Positions 7,789 through 17,041 of a stretch of 36,564 bases of DNA are shown here, in pieces; the first letter of the stretch is position 1; each line of letters begins with the position of its first letter. The stretch lies in NCBI GenBank assembly GCA_964605715.1, contig CAZSDV010000017.1, forward strand, positions 1-36,564, in the 5' to 3' direction. This stretch comes from JAPUME01 sp964605715 (GTDB lineage Bacteria > Acidobacteriota > Terriglobia > UBA7540 > JAPUME01). The translations under genes were made by a program, and so were the position numbers. A model generated the notes under the pieces. That model was not told where the DNA came from, searched no databases, and saw nothing but the letters and a program-made list of their open reading frames with translations.

Positions 7789-9967
7789 GTGGAGGACAAT
7801 AGGTTGGGGAAAATCTGGCTTTCTTTCTGTTTGGGTGTAGCCCTTCTTTTAGTAGGCTGCCTGTCAACGCGCAAGAATCCTCCTGTTGTAGTAGTTCCTC
7901 CTAAGCCAGAACCTGTGGTTTCCACAGCCCTGCCTTCGAAGGTGTCTCCTGCTGGTCAGGTAGATCCTGTTAAACAGATTCCAGAAAATAATATTGATCA
8001 AGGAAAGATCATTCTTTCTGAGGCTCAAGCTTTTTACCAGAAAGGTCTCAATTCCTATCGACATGGTCACCTAAGGGAAGCTCGGAAAAACTTTGATAAC
8101 GCATTGATCCACCTACTGCAAGGCTCTGTGGATATCAATGCAGATGAGCGCCTGAGCACATCCTTTGATCAGCTGGTGGAGGACATTCATGCCCTTGAGC
8201 TGTCGGCCCTGGAGAGCGGAGACGGCTTGGCATCGCAGAAATACGAATCGGCCCCAATCGAAGAGCTGACCAGAAAGAATTTTTCTGAAGAACCAATTTC
8301 GGGCGCCAAAATTGACGAACGGATCAGGAATATCAAATCAGATCTTCCTGTTGTTTCTCATCCGTCCGTGAAGCGGTTAATTACCTATTTTCAGGGTGAT
8401 GGACGAGGTTTTATTAAAAAGGTGCTTAAGAGGGTGGGCCGCTATCGGACGATGATTTCTCGCGTTTTGCGGGAGGAGGATATGCCTCAGGATCTCATCT
8501 ATTTGTCGGCTGCCGAGAGTGGATTGAACCCTTTTGCTCTTTCGAGAGCTGGGGCCAAAGGGCTGTGGCAGTTTATGCCCTACGAGGGTCGTACGTACGG
8601 TCTTCGCGTTGATTCTTGGCTTGACGAGAGAGAGCATCCTGAAAAATCCACCCGTGCCGCTGCTGGTTACCTACGATATCTCTACAATCAAACCGGAGAT
8701 TGGTTGCTGGCTATGGCTGCTTACAACGGAGGAATTGGCAGGGTTCGGAGAGGTCTTCGTCGAACCGGCAAAAAAGATTTCTGGGAGCTACATAGACGAC
8801 GGATGCTTCCTCGTGAGACACGCAATTACATCCCCATTATTATGGCTACAATTGTAATTGCCAAGGAGCCCTGGGCCTACGGTTTTCATGTAGTTCCTGA
8901 CGATCCACTTTCGTTTGATGAAGTGCCCGTGGGGGCACCCATTGACCTCCGATTAGTTGCTCAGATCATTGACCGGCCAGTGAAGGAGCTAATTGATGCT
9001 AACCCCGGTTTGCTTCGCTGGGCTACGCCACTAAATGATTCGCAGTTTGTCTTAAAGCTTCCTGCAGGTAATGGGGATAAGTTCCTCAAAATCGTTCAAC
9101 GAATTCCCAAAAAACAGCGTTTATGGTGGCGCCTACACAAAGTCCAAGAGAAAGATACAGTTTCTTTGGTGGCTAAGAAGTATAAAATTTCTGCCGCCAA
9201 GCTTGCCAAGGTAAACTTAATTACATTGGATGCTCCACTTGACTTAGGGGCTAAGCTGATCTTGCCACTTTCTCCTGGTCAGGAAGTGGCATTGAGAAGT
9301 GGCCGGACCCGTTTAGTCCGGTATCGAATTCGTCGAGGAGATTCGCTGGGGAAAATTGCCAGGCGATTTAGAGTTAGTGTAAATCAACTGCGCCGCTGGA
9401 ATGGAATCCGAGGATCCAGAATTATTGCAGGTCGCACTCTGCGTCTTTACGCTCCTTATTCGGCCTCTAGGGGAACACGAACTAAGAGTGCTACTGGGCA
9501 AGCCAAAGGTACGGGACGTTTAGTCCGGTATCGAATTCGTCGAGGAGATTCGCTGGGGAAAATTGCCAGGCNNNNNNNNNNNNNNNNNNNNNNNNNNNNN
9601 NNNNNNNNNNNNNNNNNNNNNNNNNNNNNNNNNNNNNNNNNNNNNNNNNNNNNNNNNNNNNNNNNNNNNNNTGCGCCGCTGGAATGGAATCCGAGGATCC
9701 AGAATTATTGCAGGTCGCACTCTGCGAGTGAGTTCGCCATCCCGTGATGAGGCTGGAACCACCACAAGCCAGGCTAATCCTGAACCAAGAGATCAAGCAA
9801 GTGATTCTGAGCGGCTAGTAAGGTATCGTGTCCGGACCGGTGACACTCTATCGGAAATTGCGCAGCGGTTTAACGTAACCCCCAAGCAAATTCAGAGCTG
9901 GAATGGAATCCGAGGTTCTCGCATTAATGCTGGCCTAACTCTTCGTCTTCACGTTCCAGCCCGCTAA
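7789..9967 (+). CDS. mltD: Lipoprotein membrane-bound lytic murein transglycosylase D with LysM repeats, interrupted by an assembly gap
   Basis: Cleaves peptidoglycan glycan strands with 1,6-anhydro ring formation, in the periplasm and anchored by lipid. GTG at 7789 is preferred: AAGGAGG lies 11 bases upstream and the protein then starts with a short basic N-terminus, a hydrophobic run and a lipobox ending in Cys24 (LLVGC). The predicted promoter lies upstream of it. After a Pro-rich linker and helical region comes the SLT domain: AAESGLNPFALS with catalytic Glu243, GAKGLWQFMPYEGRTYGL, and MAAYNGGIGRVRRG. The C-terminus holds at least four LysM modules (the first starting around LHKVQEKDTVSLV), the later ones with the signature RLVRYRIRRGDSL and WNGIRGSRI. 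LysM units 2 and 3 are DNA-identical where seen, and 100 Ns interrupt unit 3. The frame after the gap is restored only if the true gap is a multiple of three, and the tail ends LRLHVPAR. Confidence 0.92.
9310..9726 (+). repeat. DNA-identical tandem LysM-encoding repeat (period 207 bases) flanking a gap
   Basis: Bases 9310-9364 and 9517-9571 are identical over 55 bases. Bases 9389-9443 and 9672-9726 are also identical over 55 bases. In the first copy only 24 bases separate the two blocks; in the second they are separated by 100 Ns. The true gap is therefore probably 24 bases, or 24 plus whole repeat units collapsed in assembly. Confidence 0.85.
9572..9671. other. Assembly gap (100 N) inside the mltD LysM repeats
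   Basis: A round 100-N placeholder between two blocks identical to the preceding LysM unit. It is not in frame as drawn; a gap that is a multiple of three restores the frame. Confidence 0.9.
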
Positions 9968-9985
9968 ATTTCCAGTAAGTTTTTG

Positions 9986-10540
9986 CTAAGCAGGTGGGAG
10001 TATATCGTGCCTTAGGATATACTGCACTGCCTCGTAGAGGTCCCTGACAAATACCCTGGGTTCCAGGGGGGAGGGTTTATGCAGCTTATTCTCTGTGTCG
10101 CTAATCAAAATGACGGGACAACCTACTGATGTGCCCGCCTGCAGGTCTACCTGAGTGTCCCCAACAAAATATGTGGATGCAAAGTCGAGGCTGTACTCTT
10201 TTTGTGCCTTGTTTAGTAGGCCAGTGCGGGGTTTCCGGCACCTACAGCCTTCTTCAGGAGCATGCGTACAGTAATAGACCGCTTCAATCTTAGCGTCCTG
10301 ACTTTCCGCTTCTTCTTGAAAGTTCAGCGTGATTTTTTTGAGTTCTTCTTCGGAAAATAGCCCTCTGCCCACACCGGATTGGTTTGAAATAACGATGGAT
10401 TTATATCCGTACCTGCTTAGATTCCGAAGAGCTTCTATAGCACGAGGTAGGAAGCGGAATTTTCTCCAGTGTGTGACCCACCCCGAACCAGGTCTTGCGT
10501 TGATTACGCCGTCTCGGTCAAGCAAAACAAATTTTTGCAT
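9986..10540 (-). CDS. gmhB: D-glycero-beta-D-manno-heptose-1,7-bisphosphate 7-phosphatase (HAD family)
   Basis: Removes the C7 phosphate of heptose bisphosphate in the ADP-heptose pathway for lipopolysaccharide inner core. 184 residues, normal length. HAD motif I is LLDRDGVIN (Asp8 nucleophile, Asp10 acid/base); motif II is ISNQSGVGRG; motif III uses CRKPRTGLL; motif IV is YFVGDTQVDLQAG. The zinc loop typical of GmhB is complete: Cys91, His93, Cys99 and Cys101 in YYCTHAPEEGCRCRKP. That loop separates GmhB from histidinol phosphatase, whose fused form is longer. It is convergent with mltD, 18 bases apart. No gmhA or hldE is nearby. A capsular heptose phosphatase with GDP specificity would look the same at this level. 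Confidence 0.88.
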   Translation of the reverse strand: MQKFVLLDRDGVINARPGSGWVTHWRKFRFLPRAIEALRNLSRYGYKSIVISNQSGVGRGLFSEEELKKITLNFQEEAESQDAKIEAVYYCTHAPEEGCRCRKPRTGLLNKAQKEYSLDFASTYFVGDTQVDLQAGTSVGCPVILISDTENKLHKPSPLEPRVFVRDLYEAVQYILRHDILPPA

Positions 10541-10915
10541 AGGGAGTAATCCTAGGGAAAAATTGAGTAATTTGCAGCCCTTTTGTCTTTTTTGTGATTC
10601 CGTTAGCTTGAGTTAGGTGCGGCCATTATACATAGGAGAAGATCCTGAATGTTGATTTTAAATCGTTCTTCGTCCAGAATTTCTACTAAGGCGCACTATC
10701 CTACAGGTAATGGTTAGTTGCATGTGGGAATCTGACTTTATGTCCTTTCTGTTTATTAAATGGGCCTTTTGCGACTTAGGCTCCGATTATCTCATGTTGG
10801 CGTCAACTTTGTTTACAACTGACATTGCAGGGTTAAGGGTTGCCTGTCTACGGAGGTGGAGGCCTATTAGAGGGTATGATAGAATGCTCAGTAACGTGCA
10901 ACTTAAGGGATCAGA
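10541..10915. other. Intergenic region between gmhB and purQ, no gene seen
   Basis: 375 bases between divergent gmhB and purQ. This is where purS would be expected in a purSQL arrangement, but no frame gives a PurS-like protein. A TATGAT at 10875-10880 could serve as a -10 box for purQ but has no good -35 partner. Nothing else is recognisable. Confidence 0.5.
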
Positions 10916-11608
10916 ATGAAATTCGGGGTCACCGTCTTTCCAGGTAGTAACTGCGACCACGATACCTACCATGTTTTAAGCAGAGTTCTCCACCAATCGG
11001 TCGAATTTATCTGGCACGAGTCAACCGATATATCTTCTTTTGATACGATCGTTGTACCCGGTGGTTTTTCTTATGGTGACTACCTGCGGACCGGTGCCAT
11101 CGCGCGGGTTTCTCCTGTGATGAAGGCAGTTAAAAAATTTGCCCGCTCCGGAGGTCTGGTTCTTGGTATTTGTAATGGGTTTCAAATCCTGGTGGAATGT
11201 GGAATACTGCCGGGGGCTTTATTGCCTAACCGCGGGCTAAAATTCATCTGCCGCTTTGTACATGTCCGCGTGGAAAATAGCCGAACACCCTTTACTGAAA
11301 ATTGTTCTCCTGGGCACGTCCTGAAGATGCCGATTGCGCATATGGGCGGCAACTTCTTTGCAGATTCTGAAACGTTAGATGACTTGAGGCGCCACAATCA
11401 GATTATTTTTCGTTACTGTGACTTGCAGGGTGGCCATGGCACGGAATCTAATCCCAATGGTTCTCTCGACTCCATTGCAGGCATTTCCAACCGTCAGGGT
11501 AATGTTCTCGGAATGATGCCTCACCCGGAGCGTGCCAGTGAAGCATTATTATCCTCTTCTGATGGGATAACGATATTTCAGTCTATGATGAAGAGCCTAG
11601 TAAGTTAG
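10916..11608 (+). CDS. purQ: Phosphoribosylformylglycinamidine synthase, glutaminase subunit PurQ
   Basis: Supplies ammonia from glutamine to PurL for the FGAR to FGAM step of purine synthesis. 230 residues, class I glutaminase fold. It starts MKFGVTVFPGSNCDHD, the normal family N-terminus. The oxyanion strand is VVPGGFSYGDYLRTG, the nucleophile is Cys86 in LGICNGFQILVE, and the His/Glu pair sits in MMPHPERASE near the end. The ATG follows a weak purine-rich stretch (AAGGGATCAGA). It leads the purine gene series and is separated from purL by 343 bases holding a hairpin, so the two may be transcribed separately. In the short-PurL system a third subunit, PurS, is needed and is absent here. Confidence 0.95.
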   Translation: MKFGVTVFPGSNCDHDTYHVLSRVLHQSVEFIWHESTDISSFDTIVVPGGFSYGDYLRTGAIARVSPVMKAVKKFARSGGLVLGICNGFQILVECGILPGALLPNRGLKFICRFVHVRVENSRTPFTENCSPGHVLKMPIAHMGGNFFADSETLDDLRRHNQIIFRYCDLQGGHGTESNPNGSLDSIAGISNRQGNVLGMMPHPERASEALLSSSDGITIFQSMMKSLVS

Positions 11609-11951
11609 ATCTAAGCCTTGAAATAGTGTAAATTTCTCCATTCTTGAGCGTTGAATTTTTCCCTCAGGTTCACGACTCAATTTAACTTAAGAATAACCCG
11701 TAGGAAATAATTCCTTTCGGGTAACCAAGTTTATTTTCCGGTACTGTAGCCTTTAAAATGGACTATAAAGTTTTTCTCACTCCTCGTTCCAGTTTTTCCC
11801 CTTTCGGCTCTTTTTGTCCGCGGTGGGGATATCAGGGGAGGATTCAAAAGGGGGAAGGGTGCCTATCAACAGGAACAGAGTCTTCAGTTTACTTATGGCT
11901 CCCCGCCTTTCTTCAGCTATTAATATGAATTAGATAGGACTGGATTCTTTT
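11609..11951. other. Intergenic region between purQ and purL
   Basis: 343 bases without a gene. It holds an inverted repeat (listed separately) about 90 bases after purQ and several T-rich stretches, but no convincing promoter pair for purL. No PurS-like frame is present. Confidence 0.5.
11696..11722 (+). terminator. Hairpin after purQ, possible weak terminator
   Basis: ACCCG, one unpaired T, AGGAA, loop ATAA, TTCCT, unpaired TT, CGGGT: ten base pairs with a small internal bulge. It lies 88 bases after purQ and a loose T-rich stretch follows at 11730-11736. Not a classical U-run terminator, so function is uncertain. Confidence 0.35.
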
Positions 11952-14246
11952 ATGTCTACGCAAGAGATTACCCCTGAGCTAGTTGTACAGCACAATTTGA
12001 CCACCGAGGAATTCGAATTAATTATTCAGCTTCTTGGTCGAGAGCCAACATTAACTGAACTTGGTATTTTCAGCGTAATGTGGAGTGAACACTGCAGCTA
12101 CAAGAGCTCCAAGGTGCACCTTCGCCGCCTTCCGACTACTGGGTCACGCGTTTTACAGGGGCCGGGAGAGAATGCTGGAGTCGTGGATTTGGGTGACGGT
12201 TACGTAGCGGTATTCAAGATTGAGTCTCACAACCATCCGAGCTTTATTGAGCCTTTTCAGGGTGCAGCTACGGGAGTAGGTGGTATTCTTCGTGACATTT
12301 TCACTATGGGTGCCCGGCCCATCGCTCTCCTTGATTCTCTGTGTTTCGGTCCTCTAAGTGAAGGCAAAAACCGTAGTTTACTGGAAGGCGTAGTTTCTGG
12401 AATTGCTGGTTACGGTAACTGCATTGGTGTCCCTACGGTTGGGGGGGAAATTAATTTTGAAGACTGTTACAGCCAGAATCCATTGGTAAACGTCTTTTGT
12501 CTGGGAGTGGCAAAGCAGGAGCAAATTTTTTACGGCAAGGCGAGCGGCATAGGGAACAGTGTTATCTATGTTGGGGCTAGAACGGGCCGGGATGGTATTC
12601 ACGGCGCCACGATGGCATCTGCTGAATTCGATGATTCAGCGGCAACAGCACAGGAAAAGCGACCCAACGTACAGATGGGCGATCCCTTCCTTGAGAAACT
12701 CTTACTTGAAGCCTGCCTGGAGGCAATGAAGGTTGGTGCGGTCGTTGGTATTCAGGATATGGGTGCTGCGGGTCTAACCTGTTCTACTTGTGAAATGGGA
12801 GCGCGCGCTGGTACCGGTGTTGAGATTAATCTTGAGCAGGTCCCGCAGCGTGAGACTGGTCTGACTCCCTACGAAATCATGTTAAGTGAATCTCAGGAAC
12901 GGATGTTGTTAGTGGCGGAAAAAAATCGAGAAGAGGAAATCTTCTCAATCTTCCGTCGGTGGGGGTTAGATGCAGTGGTAATCGGTGAGGTGACTGAGAA
13001 AGCCACCCTGTGTGTCAAGAATCAAGGAAAAATTGTCGCAGAAATTCCGAATGAAGCACTCACCGATAAAGCTCCTCTATACAATAGGCCAATCCTCCCA
13101 CCTCAAGTCCATGCTATGGCGAAAGAATTTTCCAAGGATTGGCAAGAGGAATCGCCAGAGGATTTAAAAGACAACCTGATTAACTTCCTATCTAGCCCTG
13201 CCGTAGCGAGTAAGTGTTGGGTTTGGGAGCAGTATGATCACATGGTGCGGACAAACACCACCGCTGGGCCGGGTGGAGATGCCGCCGTCCTGAGGATAAA
13301 GGGAACCAAAAAGGCTCTTGCCTTGACGGTTGATGGTAATGGACGCTATTGCCAAAAAAATCCTAGGCGCGGGGCAAAGCTTGCTGTAGCCGAGGCGGCC
13401 CGCAACCTAGTGGTTACAGGAGCTCAGCCACTGGCGGTTACCGACTGCCTTAATTTTGGCAACCCTGAAAAGCCTGAAGTGATGTGGGAATTCAGTGAGA
13501 CCATTGACGGATTAACTGAGGCTTGTCAGATTTTTGATACCCCTGTTACTGGCGGGAATGTGAGTTTTTATAACGAAACCTTGGGACAATCAATACTCCC
13601 CACGCCAATAATTGGCATGGTAGGAATGATTGAAAATGTTGCTGACGCTATGACTACAAATTTTCGCGGAGAAGGGCGAACAATTGCGGTCTTGGGAGAA
13701 GATCAGGTCAGTGGAGGAGAGCTGAATGTCGACCGGCAGAAACAGCTTGGATTTTTTTCTTCGGAATATTTCAAGGTTCAAGGAGGGATGTCTGGAGGCG
13801 AACCTCCTGAAATCGATCTCGCACTGGAAAAAAGGGTGCAGCAGTGCTGCCTTGCATTGCTCCGTCGACGACTGATGGAATCTGCACACGACATTTCCGA
13901 AGGAGGCTTTCTTTTGGCGATTCTAGAGAGTGCTTTTGGATCTTCAAACCAAAATCTTGGCTTCTGCCTGGAATTAGAAACTGCATTGCCCCCAGAAATA
14001 TTTCTTTTCGAAGAGTCTCCTTCACGGATCATCTTTAGCCTGGAAGAGAAACATCTTGCGCCCGGACGGGAAATTGCCGGAGAATATGGTTTGAGCCTAA
14101 CGCGGGTTGGAATGACGCAACCCGATTGGGTTGAGATAGGAGTCAATCACCGAGCCATTCTTCGTTGCCAAGTTAAGGAGTTTTTTCAGGCCTGGCGAGG
14201 TGGACTAAAAACACTTCTCGAGGCAAGAGCCTCAGTTGCTCATTGA
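11952..14246 (+). CDS. purL: Phosphoribosylformylglycinamidine synthase subunit PurL (short form)
   Basis: ATP-dependent amidation of FGAR to FGAM, using ammonia from PurQ. 764 residues places it in the short PurL class of Bacillus, Thermotoga and many non-proteobacteria, not the fused 1300-residue enzyme. Seen: IFSVMWSEHCSYKSSK near the N-terminus, GENAGVVDLGDG, KIESHNHPSFIEPFQGAATGVGGILRDIFTMGARP (quoted as the family's hallmark block, about residues 90-125), GIQDMGAAGLTCSTCEM and, in the second half, GGDAAVLRIKG, GNPEKPEVMWEF and VTGGNVSFYNE. The sequence starts directly with the PurL helices, so no PurS is fused to it. The stop TGA shares one base with the purF ATG, indicating coupled translation. 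Confidence 0.96.
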   Translation: MSTQEITPELVVQHNLTTEEFELIIQLLGREPTLTELGIFSVMWSEHCSYKSSKVHLRRLPTTGSRVLQGPGENAGVVDLGDGYVAVFKIESHNHPSFIEPFQGAATGVGGILRDIFTMGARPIALLDSLCFGPLSEGKNRSLLEGVVSGIAGYGNCIGVPTVGGEINFEDCYSQNPLVNVFCLGVAKQEQIFYGKASGIGNSVIYVGARTGRDGIHGATMASAEFDDSAATAQEKRPNVQMGDPFLEKLLLEACLEAMKVGAVVGIQDMGAAGLTCSTCEMGARAGTGVEINLEQVPQRETGLTPYEIMLSESQERMLLVAEKNREEEIFSIFRRWGLDAVVIGEVTEKATLCVKNQGKIVAEIPNEALTDKAPLYNRPILPPQVHAMAKEFSKDWQEESPEDLKDNLINFLSSPAVASKCWVWEQYDHMVRTNTTAGPGGDAAVLRIKGTKKALALTVDGNGRYCQKNPRRGAKLAVAEAARNLVVTGAQPLAVTDCLNFGNPEKPEVMWEFSETIDGLTEACQIFDTPVTGGNVSFYNETLGQSILPTPIIGMVGMIENVADAMTTNFRGEGRTIAVLGEDQVSGGELNVDRQKQLGFFSSEYFKVQGGMSGGEPPEIDLALEKRVQQCCLALLRRRLMESAHDISEGGFLLAILESAFGSSNQNLGFCLELETALPPEIFLFEESPSRIIFSLEEKHLAPGREIAGEYGLSLTRVGMTQPDWVEIGVNHRAILRCQVKEFFQAWRGGLKTLLEARASVAH

Positions 14247-15742
14247 TGACCGTCAGAAAGTTCCAGGATCATATGCTAGGACAGAAAAATTCTCGCCGAA
14301 AAACTTATGGTAGTAAGGCATCCATTCCAACTTCTTTATCTAGGGGTGAAAGCGAAGATAAATTTCGCGAGGAGTGTGGAGTTTTTGCCATTCTGGGTCA
14401 CTCAGAGGCAGCCAGACTTACTTACCTGGGCCTCTACGCCTTGCAGCATCGCGGACAGGAGAGCGCTGGGATTACCTCTACGGATGGGGAGAGGCTACAC
14501 AGTCAAAAAGGCATGGGGTACGTAGGGGAGGTTTTTACCGAGAAGGTAATGGCAGAATTGCCAGGGAGCTCCGCCATCGGTCATACGCGCTACTCGACTG
14601 CTGGTGACACCAACATCCAGAATGCCCAACCATTACAGGTGAATTGTGTTAAAGGGCAGATTGCCGTGGCACATAATGGAAATCTTGCCAATGCCGTTCA
14701 AATTAGAAAGAAGATTGAATCGGACGGTTCAATCTTTCAAACGACAAGCGACAGTGAAGTGATATTACATCTGCTGGCTAAGGCGAAAAGCGATAACTTA
14801 GCGGAAGCGATGGCTGAAGCACTGGATCAGCTAGTTGGCGCCTACGCACTGGTTCTACTCACGCCTGACGAGGTGATTGGCGCGCGCGACCCTCGAGGTT
14901 TCCGGCCTCTTAGTGTGGGGCGATTGGATGGAGCATATGCTCTGGCTTCAGAAACCTGTGCATTTGATTTGATCAATGCTGAATATGAGCGAGAAGTTGA
15001 GCCGGGCGAGATGGTAGTTTTGAATAAGCAAGGCATTACCTCTCTGCGGATTGCCCCTCCTGAACCTCATTCATTTTGTATTTTTGAGCATGTCTATTTT
15101 TCGCGCCCAGACAGCCTAACCTTTGGTCGACAGGTACAGACCAGTCGAGAAGCCTTGGGAATGTCTTTGGCTCAGGAGCACCCGGTGGAGGCAGATGTAG
15201 TGGTGCCGGTTCCTGACTCCGGTGTGGCTGCGGCTGCGGGGTATTCAGAGGCCTCTCGGATTCCGGTAAAATTTGCCTTAATCAGAAATCATTACGTAGG
15301 AAGAACGTTCATTGAGCCTCAGCAATCAATTCGGGATTTTGGTGTAAAGCTAAAACTGAATCCAGTGAGAAGCCTTCTTGAGGGCAAGCGAGTTATATTA
15401 GTAGATGACTCGCTCGTGCGCGGGACTACTAGCCGCAAAATCGTGCGAATGGTACGTCAGGCCGGAGCCCGAGAGGTGCACTTGCGGATCAGTTGCCCTC
15501 CTACAATTTCCCCGTGTTATTACGGTATTGATACACCAACTAAGGAGGAGCTGATTGGCTCCACTCATTCGGTAGAAGAGATTCGCAAATTCTGCGAGGC
15601 AGATAGCCTGGGTTACCTGTCCATGGAAAGCCTTCGCAAAGCGGTGGGTGATACGCAAGGGAACTATTGCCTCGCATGCTATACGGGAATCTATCCGACC
15701 GATGTTCACAAATCAGAGTTGACTGTTCTAAATCGCCGTTGA
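14246..15742 (+). CDS. purF: Amidophosphoribosyltransferase, Fe-S type with long propeptide
   Basis: First committed step of purine synthesis: PRPP plus glutamine to phosphoribosylamine. The catalytic Cys of the mature glutaminase domain is in ECGVFAILGH; 43 residues precede it from the ATG at 14246, so the enzyme would be made with a propeptide much longer than the 11 residues of B. subtilis. A later ATG at 14273 (34-residue propeptide, AGGATC upstream) is an alternative. Other marks: LQHRGQESAG, GHTRYSTAG, the PRPP-binding loop VILVDDSLVRGTTS. Cysteines in FCIFEHVYFSRPDS, ISCPPTISPCYYG and YCLACYTG match the ligands of the [4Fe-4S] class. TGATG overlap with purL argues for translational coupling. 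A perfect six-pair stem (15746-15760) follows the stop. Confidence 0.95.
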   Translation: MTVRKFQDHMLGQKNSRRKTYGSKASIPTSLSRGESEDKFREECGVFAILGHSEAARLTYLGLYALQHRGQESAGITSTDGERLHSQKGMGYVGEVFTEKVMAELPGSSAIGHTRYSTAGDTNIQNAQPLQVNCVKGQIAVAHNGNLANAVQIRKKIESDGSIFQTTSDSEVILHLLAKAKSDNLAEAMAEALDQLVGAYALVLLTPDEVIGARDPRGFRPLSVGRLDGAYALASETCAFDLINAEYEREVEPGEMVVLNKQGITSLRIAPPEPHSFCIFEHVYFSRPDSLTFGRQVQTSREALGMSLAQEHPVEADVVVPVPDSGVAAAAGYSEASRIPVKFALIRNHYVGRTFIEPQQSIRDFGVKLKLNPVRSLLEGKRVILVDDSLVRGTTSRKIVRMVRQAGAREVHLRISCPPTISPCYYGIDTPTKEELIGSTHSVEEIRKFCEADSLGYLSMESLRKAVGDTQGNYCLACYTGIYPTDVHKSELTVLNRR

Positions 15743-15745
15743 AGT

Positions 15746-15760
15746 GACCAAGAGTTGGTC
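15746..15760 (+). terminator. Perfect short hairpin directly after purF
   Basis: GACCAA, loop GAG, TTGGTC, starting four bases after the purF stop. No T run follows, so it is more likely an mRNA 3' stabiliser or a partial terminator than a strong intrinsic terminator. Confidence 0.3.
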
Positions 15761-15951
15761 GGCGTTCTCTTGTTAGTCCTGCGGCATCCCTGCTGAAGAT
15801 TTAGTGTCCGGAATTTTTGGACGTATCATGTTCGGCCTCTCCGTAATCAAGAAATTAATTTCAAGGACGTGGTGGCCAAGAATAGGACGGCACCTTCAAG
15901 GTAAGTCTTTTATTTACAGGTTCTTATCCTAACTAAAGCTAAAGAGTTCGA

Positions 15952-16971
15952 ATGCGCTACAAAGATGCAGGAGTGGATATTAGTCGTGCTGACCACCTGA
16001 AGAAAGATATCAAGAGGTTGGCCGCTAGAACTTTTGGAAAGAGCGTCCTTGCACCGATTGGGGGGTTTGGTGGTCTCTTTCAAATTGGTCGAGGCCAGGG
16101 TGGTGGCGTACTGGTTGCGAGCATCGATGGGATCGGTACCAAGTTGATGGTAGCTTTTGAGCTCGATGGCCACCGGCGAGTGGGGGAGGATCTTGTTAAC
16201 CATTCTGTGAACGATATCTTAGTGCAGGGGGCGAGACCGCTCTTTTTTCTAGACTATTTGGCAGCGGGCAAGATTGAACCAGCAACACTGAGACAGGTAA
16301 TTCTGGGTGTGACTGCAGCTTGCCGGAAGGTCGGTTGCGCCTTGATCGGGGGCGAGACCGCTCAGATGCCTGGATTTTATACCCCAGGAAAGTATGATCT
16401 AGCAGGGTGTATTGTTGGCTATGTTGAGAGGCGCAAACTTATTGATGGTCGCCATATCTGCCCGGGTGATGTAATTTTGGGTTTACCTTCTGCAGGTTTA
16501 CACACCAACGGCTTCTCTCTGGCCCGTAAAGTGTTATTAGAACAAGAAGGGTTCTCTCTCAAGAAGTATTTTCCGGAGCTTGGTCGGGAATTAGGGAAGG
16601 AGCTTTTAGCACCCCATCGATGCTACTGGTCTGTACTTTACCCACTTTTCGAGCAAGGCCTATTGAAAGGTTTAGTTCATGTAACAGGAGGAGGGATTAC
16701 GGATAATATCCCTCGCGTACTTCCTAGAGGCTGCCGGGCCGAAATTGACCAGGGAACCTGGCCGGTGTTGCCCATCTTTTCTCTCATCGCTAAATTCGGA
16801 AAAGTAAGTGATGTTGAAATGTATCGAACATTTAACATGGGTATCGGCATGATTATGATTGTAGGGAAGAAGCAGCTGCCTGCGGTCGCTCGCCACCTGA
16901 AACGGAAAAGGCAAAAATGTTACAAACTTGGCCGTGTCCATTCTGGCTCTCCTGGGGTGGTTTATATCTAA
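15952..16971 (+). CDS. purM: Phosphoribosylformylglycinamidine cyclo-ligase (AIR synthetase)
   Basis: ATP-dependent ring closure of FGAM to AIR in purine synthesis; same superfamily as PurL. 339 residues, usual length. Starts with YKDAGVDISRAD, the standard N-terminus. Seen further on: GGFGGLF, ASIDGIGTKL, GEDLVNHSVNDILVQGARP, LIGGETAQMPGFY, GLPSAGLHTNGFSLAR, HVTGGGITDNIPRVLP and FNMGIGM. No key motif is missing. It follows purF after 209 bases with no gene, and purN follows after 70 bases. Confidence 0.96.
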   Translation: MRYKDAGVDISRADHLKKDIKRLAARTFGKSVLAPIGGFGGLFQIGRGQGGGVLVASIDGIGTKLMVAFELDGHRRVGEDLVNHSVNDILVQGARPLFFLDYLAAGKIEPATLRQVILGVTAACRKVGCALIGGETAQMPGFYTPGKYDLAGCIVGYVERRKLIDGRHICPGDVILGLPSAGLHTNGFSLARKVLLEQEGFSLKKYFPELGRELGKELLAPHRCYWSVLYPLFEQGLLKGLVHVTGGGITDNIPRVLPRGCRAEIDQGTWPVLPIFSLIAKFGKVSDVEMYRTFNMGIGMIMIVGKKQLPAVARHLKRKRQKCYKLGRVHSGSPGVVYI

Positions 16972-17041
16972 TCATAATTGCAGCTTCTAGATCGATGCGA
17001 TTTGCTCCTCTCGTGTCAGTTCATACTAGAATGGCGGTGTA

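Noticed and set aside
13778..14146. Minus-strand open frame of 122 codons across purL
   Set aside because: Shadow of purL codon structure; no domain and no ribosome site.
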